Positions 1-7,658 are shown, counted from the first letter of the stretch. The stretch is DNA of 9,730 bases from Arcticibacterium sp051269965 (GCA_051269965.1 JBNMFK010000141.1:1-9730), one strand, 5' to 3'. The notes: generated from the sequence alone by a model not told the origin. Translations and numbers: made by a program.

Positions 1-837
1 GACACGGTCAGATGTAAAAGATTGTTGCCAAACTATACAAGGAATGAGCAGCGATACTCCGAATAACGATAGTAATTGAGTTTTCCGTGATACGTCCTCT
101 TTATTGGCTTCCCATTTCGCCGTAAAAGCTCCATAAGACATACCCAAACCTCCAAAAAAACCCAAAGAATATTCCATGACATTCCAAAAATTAAAATGTA
201 TTTCAGATGCAATTCCTAAAACCTGAAGAAAATTACCAAAGGCAAAACCAAACCCTCCACCTAAACCGGCAAAAACAGCTACACGAAATGGTGCTAACTG
301 TTTATTTCTAATTAGATGTGCTGTAAGTGCAACAGCCATCCCAAAACAAAGAGCCCAGTGCTCCGCTCTAGGAGGAGTCATATTCCAGCCTAATTGCTCT
401 ATCATGAAAAAATAAAAGAGGAGGCCGCTTACCACCATTTCTACAATCAATCTGGACCATTTCACTTCCGTTTTTTTAGGATTTAAAAGTGCAAATCCCA
501 TAAGACCTCCCCCTATAAATCCATATAAACCACCAATAACAAATAACATTAACAGGCCATAGAATACATTACCAAAATCGGATCCATGGCCGTATCCTAC
601 TACCATTCCATAGCTCATCATACCCCCTAGACCCCAACCCACTGCCCCTGCAAGAGTAACAGAGAAGGCCTTAGCAAGCCAATCCTTTCGTTTGGCAACC
701 AGCAAAATACTTAAAGTACCAATAGCACCTGCCCAAGCCGCACCTTGCTCGTGACCAAATTGACCTCGAATAGCCCAAGCAGTGCCTAATGACATGCCCA
801 CTAAAAGCATATTAAACCACAATTTTCTATCCTTCAT
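1..837 (-). CDS. Polytopic membrane protein of unknown function (partial, C-terminus outside window)
   Basis: An open frame runs from the ATG at 837-835 to the window edge, giving 279 codons without a stop, so the C-terminus is missing. The product is strongly hydrophobic and glycine-rich. About nine membrane segments can be read, near residues 6-23, 32-48, 57-81, 91-118, 130-146, 161-176, 185-210, 219-241 and 254-269. A conserved-looking polar stretch, AIRGQFGHEQGAAWAGAIG, lies at residues 22-40 between the first two segments. Short charged loops (for example KRKDWLAK near 49-56) separate the helices. The start is the first ATG in the frame; it is preceded by an A-rich leader with no clear Shine-Dalgarno, which is normal in Bacteroidota. 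It is divergent from the GH2 glycosidase and shares its 147-bp upstream region, so co-regulation and a transport or envelope role are possible. I do not recognise the family and assign no function. Confidence 0.8.
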   Translation of the reverse strand, partial: MKDRKLWFNMLLVGMSLGTAWAIRGQFGHEQGAAWAGAIGTLSILLVAKRKDWLAKAFSVTLAGAVGWGLGGMMSYGMVVGYGHGSDFGNVFYGLLMLFVIGGLYGFIGGGLMGFALLNPKKTEVKWSRLIVEMVVSGLLFYFFMIEQLGWNMTPPRAEHWALCFGMAVALTAHLIRNKQLAPFRVAVFAGLGGGFGFAFGNFLQVLGIASEIHFNFWNVMEYSLGFFGGLGMSYGAFTAKWEANKEDVSRKTQLLSLFGVSLLIPCIVWQQSFTSDRV

Positions 838-984
838 TTGGTTTTTATTATTTATTTTTTTGTTCTTCAAGACTTATACTCACAAAATTCGTTATCAGAC
901 TATTTATTCGTTAAAAACGAAATTTAAAATAGCCCAATTATAATGGTTTTGGGTATATATTAAACAAGGATATATGCAATCATC
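838..984. promoter_or_regulatory. Divergent intergenic region with candidate operator
   Basis: This 147-bp AT-rich region separates two divergent start codons and must hold the promoters of both genes. It contains the 8-mer ATTCGTTA twice in direct orientation, at 887-894 and 906-913, a 19-bp period or roughly two helical turns. The second copy also forms the left arm of a perfect inverted repeat, TTCGTTAAAAACGAA at 907-921 (6-bp arms, 3-bp spacer). AraC/XylR-type regulators commonly bind direct half-sites about two turns apart, and a XylR-like gene lies in this locus, so this is a plausible target; that assignment is inference. I found no exact match to the Bacteroidota promoter elements (TTTG and TAnnTTTG). 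TGGTTTTG at 944-951 is a one-mismatch -7 candidate for the plus-strand gene. Confidence 0.5.
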
Positions 985-3654
985 ATGAATAAAACAGTTC
1001 ATTTATTTTACTTGGCCTTAATTGGTTATACGTTAGTTAGTTGTAATTCTAAAAACAAAATTGGTGAAACTATATTGAATCAAGGTTGGACTATAGCACC
1101 TTCTGCGGAAATCTCAGCAAATGGGAAAACGCTCTCTTCCAATGCCATAGACCCTGAAGATTGGATAAAAACTACTGTTCCTAACACCGTAATGGGAGCA
1201 TTAGTGGAAGCTGGCAAATATCCAGATATATTCATAGGTGATAACTTAGAAAAAGTCCCTGCGAAACAGTTTGAAACGTCTTGGTGGTTTAGAAATACAT
1301 TTAATCTGGCTGATTTTGATAATAGAACAGAATATTTAAAACTGCTGATAGATGGCGTAAATTATAGAGCAAATTTCTGGCTGAATGGCAAAGTCATAGC
1401 CAATAAAGACTCACTTTATGGTGCATTTAGGCAATTTGAACTAGATATTTCGGGGCAGGTAAAATCTGGAGAGAATATACTTTTAGTAGAAATATTTCCT
1501 CCCAAAGTCAGAGACTTCTATATGGGTTTTGTAGACTGGGCTCCTACTCCTCCTGACCACTATATGGGTATTTTCCGAGAAATTCGTCTAAAGCGTTCTG
1601 GAAAAGTATCAATTGATGCCAGTTTTGTAGCACCAGATGTGGACACCTCGGATCTGAGCAAGGCTTCGTTAACCATAAGCTTGGAGGTTAGTAATCATAG
1701 TGCAGAGATCAAAAATGTAGAACTAAACGGGACCATTGAAAGTATATCTTTTCAAAAGAAAGTTACGCTTAAACCTTATGAAAAAATTGAAGTTAAATTC
1801 TGCCCTGAAGAGTTTAATCAACTAAATATAAGCGGGCCGAGACTTTGGTGGCCTAATGGCCTTGGAGAACCAAACATGTACAGTTTAGAAATACAATTGA
1901 CGGAAAAAGGAGTACTTCAAGATATACAAAAAACAAAATTTGGAATCAGAAAAATAGAAACGTATTTAAATTCCAAAGACGTACGCGGATACAAGGTGAA
2001 TGGAAGGGAAGTATTGATAAAAAGTGCGGGCTGGGTGGATGACTTATTCTTGAGATACATGCCAGAAAAAGATGCTGCACAAATAAGGTATGTGAAAGAA
2101 ATGAACCTTAACTCGCTCAGGTTTGAAGGTATCTGGGGTAATAACCAGCACATATATGATTTGTGTGATCAAAATGGCATACTGCTAATGGTGGGGTGGA
2201 GCTGTCAATGGGAATGGCCTGATTATCTTGGAGAAAAATTAGAGAAAAAAGAAGGTGACGAAAACTTACCGATAAACGAAGATGTCGCCAAATACGGTGT
2301 CAAACTTAGCCCCAATGAAGAAACGTTGCTGTCTAACTATTTCAGAGATCAAATAAAATGGTTACGAAATCACCCAAGTATATTTACCTGGGCAGGCGGA
2401 AGCGATGCCATGCCAGCACCATCCCTAGAAAAAAGATATTTAGAAACCTTAGAAAAATACGATCCAACAAGACCCTTTTTGGTTTCTTCAGGTGATTTTG
2501 AAAGTTCTATTTCTGGTAAATCTGGCATGAAAATGTATGGTCCCTACGAATATGTGCCGCCTATATATTGGTATCAAGACAAAGAGCTTGGTGGAGCCTA
2601 TGGGTTCAATTCTGAGGTTGGGCCCGGGCCACAAATCCCAACAATTGGTTCTATTAAAAAGATGATACCAGCAACAAAACTTTGGCCTGCCGAAAATGAA
2701 ATATGGAATTATCATTCTGGCCGAAAGGATTTCAACACATTGGGGGTTTATCTAAAAGCTCTAAATGCCAAGCTCGGTCAGCCTATAGATCTTGAAGATC
2801 TCGCTTTCAAAGCACAAATGATGAATTATGAGGCTATTAGACCGATGTTTGAGTCGCATGTAATGAACAGACCAACCTCTACAGGTGTGGTGCAATGGAT
2901 GCTAAATTCTCCTTGGCCTGAGTTCTATTGGCAATTGTATGACTATTATCTCATGCCAACAGGAGCATATTATGGCACAAAAAAAGCAGCAAATCCGGTA
3001 TCAGTGATGTACAATTATTTCCATCATTCCGTGCACCTAAGTAATGATACACAAATAGATTTGGAAAACATTACAGCCCAAGTAACTATTCTCAATGCCA
3101 AATCTGAAGTGGTTTTTGAAAAAACCTTGGTTACTAACCTAGATAAAAACAGCACCATAAACGCACTTAGAATTCCGAAACTTCAAGGGGAAAATGAAAT
3201 ATACTTTTTAGATTTAAAGCTTAAAGCGATGTCTGGAGAACTTATTACCGATAATTTCTACTGGCTGGCTACTCAAACCGATCAAATGGATTGGACGCAA
3301 AAATTCTGGTTTTACACCCCGCAAAAGCAATATGCCGATTTTAGTCCACTTAATAATTTGCCTAAAAGTAAAATTGAAGCGACAAAAGTGATTTCAAATA
3401 CGGCTGATGAATACGAGGTCATATTAAAGCTTACAAATCCAAGTAAAGAAATTGCATTCTTTATCGAGGCTGAGTTGATAAATTCTGATTCTCAAGCTAC
3501 CGTAGTACCCGTTTTTTGGTCAGATAATTACGTGTCTATTTTACCAAAAGAAACCAAAACTTTAACTGTGAAATGCTATAAAAAAGACGCTGGCTTCAAA
3601 GAACCAGAAATCAGAATCAAAGGATACAATTTAGAAAAAATAGAGGTCAAGTAA
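985..3654 (+). CDS. Glycoside hydrolase family 2 lipoprotein, exo-beta-D-glucosaminidase-like
   Basis: This is a full-length 889-aa secreted glycosidase. The N-terminus is a lipoprotein signal peptide with lipobox LVSC and lipidated Cys20. The next residues (NSKNK) lack the acidic surface-export signal described for some Bacteroidota, so a periplasm-facing location is possible. A GH2 sugar-binding domain follows (about 60-205, with SWWFRNTF at 99-106), then an Ig-like domain, a TIM barrel (about 335-620) and C-terminal beta domains. The barrel carries GWSCQWEW (404-411), SD at 473-474, GFNSEVGPGP with Glu544, and the NSPWPEFYWQLYDYY block (641-655). In CsxA-type exo-glucosaminidases an Asp replaces the usual GH2 acid/base Glu, and the Asp-to-Glu nucleophile spacing is about 70 residues. 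Asp474 and Glu544 fit this exactly. The expected reaction is release of terminal beta-linked glucosamine from chitosan-type chains; a related beta-mannosidic specificity cannot be excluded. Confidence 0.88.
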   Translation: MNKTVHLFYLALIGYTLVSCNSKNKIGETILNQGWTIAPSAEISANGKTLSSNAIDPEDWIKTTVPNTVMGALVEAGKYPDIFIGDNLEKVPAKQFETSWWFRNTFNLADFDNRTEYLKLLIDGVNYRANFWLNGKVIANKDSLYGAFRQFELDISGQVKSGENILLVEIFPPKVRDFYMGFVDWAPTPPDHYMGIFREIRLKRSGKVSIDASFVAPDVDTSDLSKASLTISLEVSNHSAEIKNVELNGTIESISFQKKVTLKPYEKIEVKFCPEEFNQLNISGPRLWWPNGLGEPNMYSLEIQLTEKGVLQDIQKTKFGIRKIETYLNSKDVRGYKVNGREVLIKSAGWVDDLFLRYMPEKDAAQIRYVKEMNLNSLRFEGIWGNNQHIYDLCDQNGILLMVGWSCQWEWPDYLGEKLEKKEGDENLPINEDVAKYGVKLSPNEETLLSNYFRDQIKWLRNHPSIFTWAGGSDAMPAPSLEKRYLETLEKYDPTRPFLVSSGDFESSISGKSGMKMYGPYEYVPPIYWYQDKELGGAYGFNSEVGPGPQIPTIGSIKKMIPATKLWPAENEIWNYHSGRKDFNTLGVYLKALNAKLGQPIDLEDLAFKAQMMNYEAIRPMFESHVMNRPTSTGVVQWMLNSPWPEFYWQLYDYYLMPTGAYYGTKKAANPVSVMYNYFHHSVHLSNDTQIDLENITAQVTILNAKSEVVFEKTLVTNLDKNSTINALRIPKLQGENEIYFLDLKLKAMSGELITDNFYWLATQTDQMDWTQKFWFYTPQKQYADFSPLNNLPKSKIEATKVISNTADEYEVILKLTNPSKEIAFFIEAELINSDSQATVVPVFWSDNYVSILPKETKTLTVKCYKKDAGFKEPEIRIKGYNLEKIEVK

Positions 3655-3758
3655 TGCTTTAGATTTAAGTGGAATGACTTAAGAGTATTAAGGAAAAAAT
3701 GTTACTGGAGTGCTTAATGTTTTGTGAACTTGATAGAGTTCGAACATGGCAAAAAAAA
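3655..3758. other. Convergent intergenic region, no strong terminator
   Basis: This region separates the 3' ends of the GH2 gene and the minus-strand sugar operon. Two weak hairpins are visible: CTTAA/TTAAG in the 3678-3692 region, and GAACT (3726-3730) with AGTTC (3737-3741). The second overlaps the 8-bp palindrome GTTCGAAC at 3738-3745 and is followed by an A-rich run on the plus strand. Neither is a convincing intrinsic terminator, because the stems are only 5 bp and no long T-tract follows directly. Confidence 0.3.
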
Positions 3759-4916
3759 TTAGGGCAAAAATTGGTTTCGATACTCGCTGGGAGTGCAACC
3801 TTTGATTTGTTTAAATTGTCTTGCAATATTCTTGGTATCTGAAAAACCCAATTCAAGGGCGATAACGAATATGCTTAAATCCGTTTCAAGTAATTTCTGA
3901 CTCAATTTCTCTATTCTCAAATTAAAGATATATTTATAGACAGAGTAGCCTGTCATATCAAAAAAACGCTTTTCTAGCGTCCTTCTAGACAAGGGAACTT
4001 GCTGGACAATATCATCTACCTGTAGTTTTTTATCTATATTTTGATGGATATACTTTAAAGAGGTAGCTATATATTTATCGTTCGTCGAGTAAATGTCCGT
4101 GGATTGCCGCGTGATAACCTGCGTAGGCCGCACTATGATGTCGTAGTAGGCTGTATTACCATTCTCCATCATTTGGTGCAAAAGGCTTGCAGCATCGTAT
4201 CCACCCTTTTCTGTATCCTGCCCAATACTAGAAAGGGGAGGGTCTGAAAACGCACAAATCATTTCGTCATTGTCCACTCCTAAAACAGCTACCTCCTCAG
4301 GAATTCTGAGACCTGAGTGGCGACATGCCTCCGTAATATGCTGTCCTTGGTTGTCATCACAGGTCATCAAGGCTATGGGTTTGGGCAAAGACTTGAGCCA
4401 CTTGCTTAAAGAACTCGGTTTGTAGTACCAAATTTCTGAAGAACGAGCCATTACGTGCTCAAAATAGTGAACTTTATAACCACTTTTTACAATTCTTTCT
4501 TCAAAACCTTCCGCCCTTTCTCTTGACCAAACGATATCTTTAAAGCCATAAAAAGCAAAATTTTTAAAACCTTTCTTTATAAAATAATCAGCACCCATGT
4601 TACCGGCCTCTTTATGAGCACCTGTTATATTGGGAATTTCCTTAAATCGTTCCTTGAAATCCTGAGCAATTACTGGGATTCCAGCTTCTATAAACTTTTC
4701 GACACCAGGCTCGTTATAAAGTTGCCCAATGATGCCATTTGCTCCCCATTCAATGGCCCAATCTAAGATCCCATCTAGGCCAATGGTCTCTCTCTGAAAA
4801 AGCGGCATTCTACAAAAAATCCACTGACCATTTTCTTTAGAATATTTGGCAATACCTCTTAAAAGATCCTTGCTATATTCCTCAGCAAAATCAATCAATA
4901 AAATAATCTTATACAT
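3759..4916 (-). CDS. XylR-like transcriptional regulator (LacI-type sugar-binding domain fused to AraC HTH)
   Basis: At 385 aa this is close to E. coli XylR (392 aa) and has the same architecture. Residues 1 to about 270 form a periplasmic-binding-protein/LacI-like ligand domain: it opens with the short hydrophobic strand KIILLIDF, has CDDNQGQ at 186-192 and the LGVDNDE strand at 212-218, and the PPLSSI motif at 226-231. Residues from about 278 to 385 form an AraC-type double helix-turn-helix, including LSRRTLEKRF (309-318) and the second-HTH signature ALELGFSDTKNIARQFKQIKG (353-373). It has no membrane segment and should act in the cytoplasm as a sugar-responsive regulator. The ATG overlaps the last 8 bp of the permease gene and is preceded by GGAAAGAG, so translation is probably coupled. 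Its ligand is unknown; the neighbouring kinase and permease suggest the monosaccharide handled by this locus. Calling it a true xylose regulator is not supported. Confidence 0.93.
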   Translation of the reverse strand: MYKIILLIDFAEEYSKDLLRGIAKYSKENGQWIFCRMPLFQRETIGLDGILDWAIEWGANGIIGQLYNEPGVEKFIEAGIPVIAQDFKERFKEIPNITGAHKEAGNMGADYFIKKGFKNFAFYGFKDIVWSRERAEGFEERIVKSGYKVHYFEHVMARSSEIWYYKPSSLSKWLKSLPKPIALMTCDDNQGQHITEACRHSGLRIPEEVAVLGVDNDEMICAFSDPPLSSIGQDTEKGGYDAASLLHQMMENGNTAYYDIIVRPTQVITRQSTDIYSTNDKYIATSLKYIHQNIDKKLQVDDIVQQVPLSRRTLEKRFFDMTGYSVYKYIFNLRIEKLSQKLLETDLSIFVIALELGFSDTKNIARQFKQIKGCTPSEYRNQFLP

Positions 4917-6165
4917 GAAAGATCTCTTTCCAGTTTTTTATAGTCGAATTGGTTACCAAAGGTTTGGCCCAAAAACCAATACTTAGGATGTAGCCTAAAG
5001 TTACCAATAAAAATAACATAGCTAAACGCAATCCAACAAGCTCGCCTAAGCCACCAATAATTAAGGGCACAAAAGCTCCTCCAGCTATGCCAGTGCAAAG
5101 AATACCTGAGAAAGTACCGTGATGCTTAGCTAAGGAATTAAGAGCTAGCGAAACTACAATAGACCACATAACAGAAGCAAAAAAACCAGTGAGAGGAAAA
5201 CAAACCAAAGCCCAATTAAGTGGGCCAAATAATCCTAAAAGTAAAGCAACAATAGCTCCTATAGTAAAGGAAATTAACACTTTACGACTGTCAAAAAGCT
5301 TTAGAAGGATTAGACCTAAAAAACAACCAATTGTCAATAAACCCCAAAAGTAGGAAATAATACTTGCCCCTAAAGTAGCTGGATCTACACCGTGATATTC
5401 TTGAAGAAATTTTGAGGTCCAATTTGCTATTCCTTGCTCGGTGCCTACATAGCAGAAAATACCTATAAAAAAAAGAATCACTTTTTTGTCTTTCAGCAAT
5501 TCACGTAGTGCATTTCCTGTTTCAATTCGCTCATCTTCGGCCAACTCTACCTTAGGGAACTTTATGGATTTTATTATTACAATCATCAATAATGCGATAA
5601 TAGCAAATACCCAATACAAGGAGATCCAAGCTAAATTTGAGGGCACTATTTTATTCATATTTTCGATGATAAAATTACTTGGTTCGCCTGCATGTACATG
5701 CTTTACAAAATATGAATACAGCATGGGACTTAGGAAAGATGCTCCTCCAAAAAACAACTGAGCCATAACTGAATTAAAGGCAAAGTTTACACCTCCACCT
5801 GCTACTCTTAATAATGGGTTAATTACTACCTGAAGCATTGCCATGCCTGTACCGATAATAAATAATGAGAGTAACGCTACAGGGAAAATGGGTATTAATA
5901 CAAAAAATAACGCTCCTAAGAAAGCCAGAAAAAAGGCTATTAGGAGGACCTTCTTTTCTTTATATTTCTCGACTAAAACACCAGCTGGTATTGATGTAAG
6001 ACCATAAGAAATGAAAAACGAGAAGGGCAGTAAACCCGCTAAACCAATACCAAGTTCAAAGCTATTTAGAATATCAGGAATGATAGGTCCAAGGATATTA
6101 CTCAGAAAAGAAATCACAAAAAATATGAAGAAAATAAGGGCTACTATAAATGTATTTTGTCTCAT
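4909..6165 (-). CDS. MFS sugar permease, FHS (FucP/NagP-like) type
   Basis: The 418-aa integral membrane protein has about twelve hydrophobic segments arranged as two bundles of six, separated by a cytoplasmic loop near residues 200-228 rich in charged residues. Features typical of fucose/glucose-galactose/GlcNAc-type symporters are visible. There is a short MFS motif-A-like loop after helix 2 (GVLVEKYKEKK, 62-72). Helix 4 contains GTGMAMLQVVINPLLR (105-120), resembling the family's LQxxxNP signature. YVGTEQGIANWTSKFL (239-254) marks the start of the second half. It should import a monosaccharide across the inner membrane by proton symport; the sugar cannot be read from sequence. It starts 36 bp after the ROK kinase stop codon and ends inside the start of the regulator gene, so the three genes look like one operon. 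No strong Shine-Dalgarno precedes the ATG. Confidence 0.88.
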   Translation of the reverse strand: MRQNTFIVALIFFIFFVISFLSNILGPIIPDILNSFELGIGLAGLLPFSFFISYGLTSIPAGVLVEKYKEKKVLLIAFFLAFLGALFFVLIPIFPVALLSLFIIGTGMAMLQVVINPLLRVAGGGVNFAFNSVMAQLFFGGASFLSPMLYSYFVKHVHAGEPSNFIIENMNKIVPSNLAWISLYWVFAIIALLMIVIIKSIKFPKVELAEDERIETGNALRELLKDKKVILFFIGIFCYVGTEQGIANWTSKFLQEYHGVDPATLGASIISYFWGLLTIGCFLGLILLKLFDSRKVLISFTIGAIVALLLGLFGPLNWALVCFPLTGFFASVMWSIVVSLALNSLAKHHGTFSGILCTGIAGGAFVPLIIGGLGELVGLRLAMLFLLVTLGYILSIGFWAKPLVTNSTIKNWKEIFHV

Positions 6166-6201
6166 TAATTTTTGAGCTTTATTTAACAGAAATTATTTTA
6201 T

Positions 6202-7029
6202 TTACGGACACAGTGCGGCTGCACCCAATAGTGCAATATTATTGTTTTTTGATTTCAGTATTTTAATATTTTTCAAAGATTGTGGAAATTCGAATTCCTT
6301 TAAGGTTTCATGCATAGTCTTTTCGAAAAATGAAAATGCATGACTTATTGAGCCGCCGATCACCACCACCTCAGGGTCATATGTGTACATAACAGCTTCA
6401 ATAGCTGCCCCCAAGTGCAGACCAAATTCAGAGTATGCATCTAACGCCCACTTATTGCCATCTTGAGCTGCAATAAATGCCTCCTGAGCATTCAATCTGA
6501 AATGCCGCTCAAAAAATGAATTCCCTAAATAGTATTCATAGTTTTTAGTAAGATATTTCAAGAGACCAATCTCTCCAGCACCGCAATTAAATCCTTTATA
6601 AAGCTTATTATCAATAATTATTCCTGAGCCAAGCCCTGTGCCAACGGTCAAGCCAACAACGGAAGCATAGCCCTTGGCTTGTCCAAAAAGATGTTCGCCA
6701 AGCGTAAAGCAATTCACGTCGTTGTTAACAAACGTAGGTAAATTAAATTCATCCTCAAGTATATCTTTTAAGGCTACTTTTTCCCAAGAAGGAATATTGG
6801 TTACATTATACACTATTCCTCTTTCTGTATCTACTACGGATGGAACACCTATTCCTATTTTACTGACATTTTCAGTAACGTGAGGTCTTATGAGTTCTTT
6901 AAGTTGCCTAATTGTAGCAGTCAGTGAGTCCTTTTGCAGCAAAAGAGCTGTACTCTGTTCGAGAATTAAACCCTCTTTTGCTATTCCAACTTTTATTTTA
7001 GTACCCCCTAAGTCAACCCCTATATTCAT
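6202..7029 (-). CDS. ROK family sugar kinase (glucokinase-like)
   Basis: This predicted cytoplasmic kinase phosphorylates a hexose or amino sugar with ATP. I chose the ATG at 7029 (275 aa) because it places the phosphate-binding motif NIGVDLGGTK at the very N-terminus, as is usual for ROK kinases. The frame stays open upstream to an ATG at 7119, but those 30 residues do not look like the family. Motifs in order are VDLGGTK (5-11), IGVPSVVDTERG (60-71), NNDVN with presumed catalytic Asp104, VGTGLGSGII (129-138), GAGEIG (150-155) and VVVIGGSIS (221-229). The usual ROK zinc site (His after GE.G, then CxCGxxGC) is absent: GEIG is followed by LLKYLTKNYEYY. I recall zinc-less ROK proteins with a similar Tyr-rich segment in Bacteroidota. 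It is the first gene of the operon with the permease and regulator, and would phosphorylate the imported sugar. The exact substrate is undetermined. Confidence 0.9.
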   Translation of the reverse strand: MNIGVDLGGTKIKVGIAKEGLILEQSTALLLQKDSLTATIRQLKELIRPHVTENVSKIGIGVPSVVDTERGIVYNVTNIPSWEKVALKDILEDEFNLPTFVNNDVNCFTLGEHLFGQAKGYASVVGLTVGTGLGSGIIIDNKLYKGFNCGAGEIGLLKYLTKNYEYYLGNSFFERHFRLNAQEAFIAAQDGNKWALDAYSEFGLHLGAAIEAVMYTYDPEVVVIGGSISHAFSFFEKTMHETLKEFEFPQSLKNIKILKSKNNNIALLGAAALCP

Positions 7030-7421
7030 GGTTAAGTTGTTTGATAAGCAAAACATTATTAAATCAAAATCCAACTGTATTACTTTAGTTTCAATTAAAA
7101 ATACCATCGAAAAAAACAAAATTTAATAATCTCTTTCCATTATTTATTTTGTGAGCGTAGGTACTTTTAACCAAATAACCGTTGAAAAAGAAGCGGTTAG
7201 AAAAGAAAATGCATTTCCTAAGTTGAATAGCAGCCCAATTATAACATTAAGATAATTCAAGCTTCAATTACTTCTGAAGAAATGAAGAGCAAAATGTGTT
7301 CATATTTTATCTGTTTTAGACTTTTAAACCTTTGACTCTGCATTTCGGCGGTTTTTTCTATTGTTAGTTTTAAGAAGTCTGAGACTCTTCAGTTGGAATG
7401 TCCTAAAGCAAGATTATGAGA

Positions 7422-7494
7422 ACTCATTTTTAAGGAGATAGGATAACTACCTTAAAATAACTGTTTCATATAAATCTGATTCACTCATTTTTAA
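7422..7494. repeat. 12-bp direct repeat ACTCATTTTTAA, two copies
   Basis: The sequence ACTCATTTTTAA occurs at 7422-7433 and again at 7483-7494, 61 bp apart. The second copy runs into an imperfect palindrome AAGCTTCCTAGGAAAGCTT (7494-7512). The repeat is AT-rich and lies in non-coding DNA; it could be a duplication scar or chance. Confidence 0.35.
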
Positions 7495-7517
7495 AGCTTC
7501 CTAGGAAAGCTTAGTTC

Positions 7518-7658
7518 TCAGACGTACGGCGTCTGGTAGTTTCGAAAATAAGGCAATAAGGGCTTTATTCCTTTAATTAAAATCGATGTGAATATATGTC
7601 CGGCTACATAAGTACCCCACTGGCTATCCATTTCTTGTTTTTGACCTATCTTTTTCAT
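7518..7658 (-). other. Short open frame, 46 codons, uncertain remnant
   Basis: A minus-strand frame starts at the ATG at 7658-7656 and ends at the TGA at 7520-7518. The frame is also open upstream of the ATG for 15 codons, back to a TAA. The residues look more protein-like than neighbouring stretches, with a polar helix-like start (MKKIGQKQEMDSQWGTYV) followed by hydrophobic AGHIFTSILIKG. There is no good ribosome binding site and I recognise no family. The stop codon overlaps the hairpin CAGACG-TACGG-CGTCTG (7519-7535). It may be a fragment of a decayed gene or simply chance. Confidence 0.2.

Noticed and set aside
1917..2715. Two minus-strand frames of about 75 codons inside the glycosidase gene
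   Set aside because: They are antisense shadows of a strongly supported GH2 gene and show no recognisable motifs.
3655..3758. Bidirectional terminator between the convergent genes
   Set aside because: Only 5-bp stems without a proper T-tract are visible.
5486..5761. A 91-codon plus-strand frame inside the permease gene
   Set aside because: It is antisense to transmembrane coding sequence, has no family features, and the minus-strand frame is clearly the real one.
7029..7119. Longer ROK start at 7119 giving a 30-residue N-terminal extension
   Set aside because: ROK kinases normally begin right at the phosphate-binding motif; the extension shows no family features and is rich in Phe/Ile/Leu, as expected of AT-rich leader DNA.
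6674..7126. Plus-strand frames of 69 and 78 codons over the ROK kinase gene
   Set aside because: They are serine-rich antisense shadows; the minus strand carries all ROK motifs in order.
931..7244. The 13-mer AGCCCAATTATAA present at 931-943 and at 7232-7244, both in upstream regions
   Set aside because: In an AT-rich window of this size a few shared 13-mers are expected by chance, and the copies are not in the same orientation relative to their genes.
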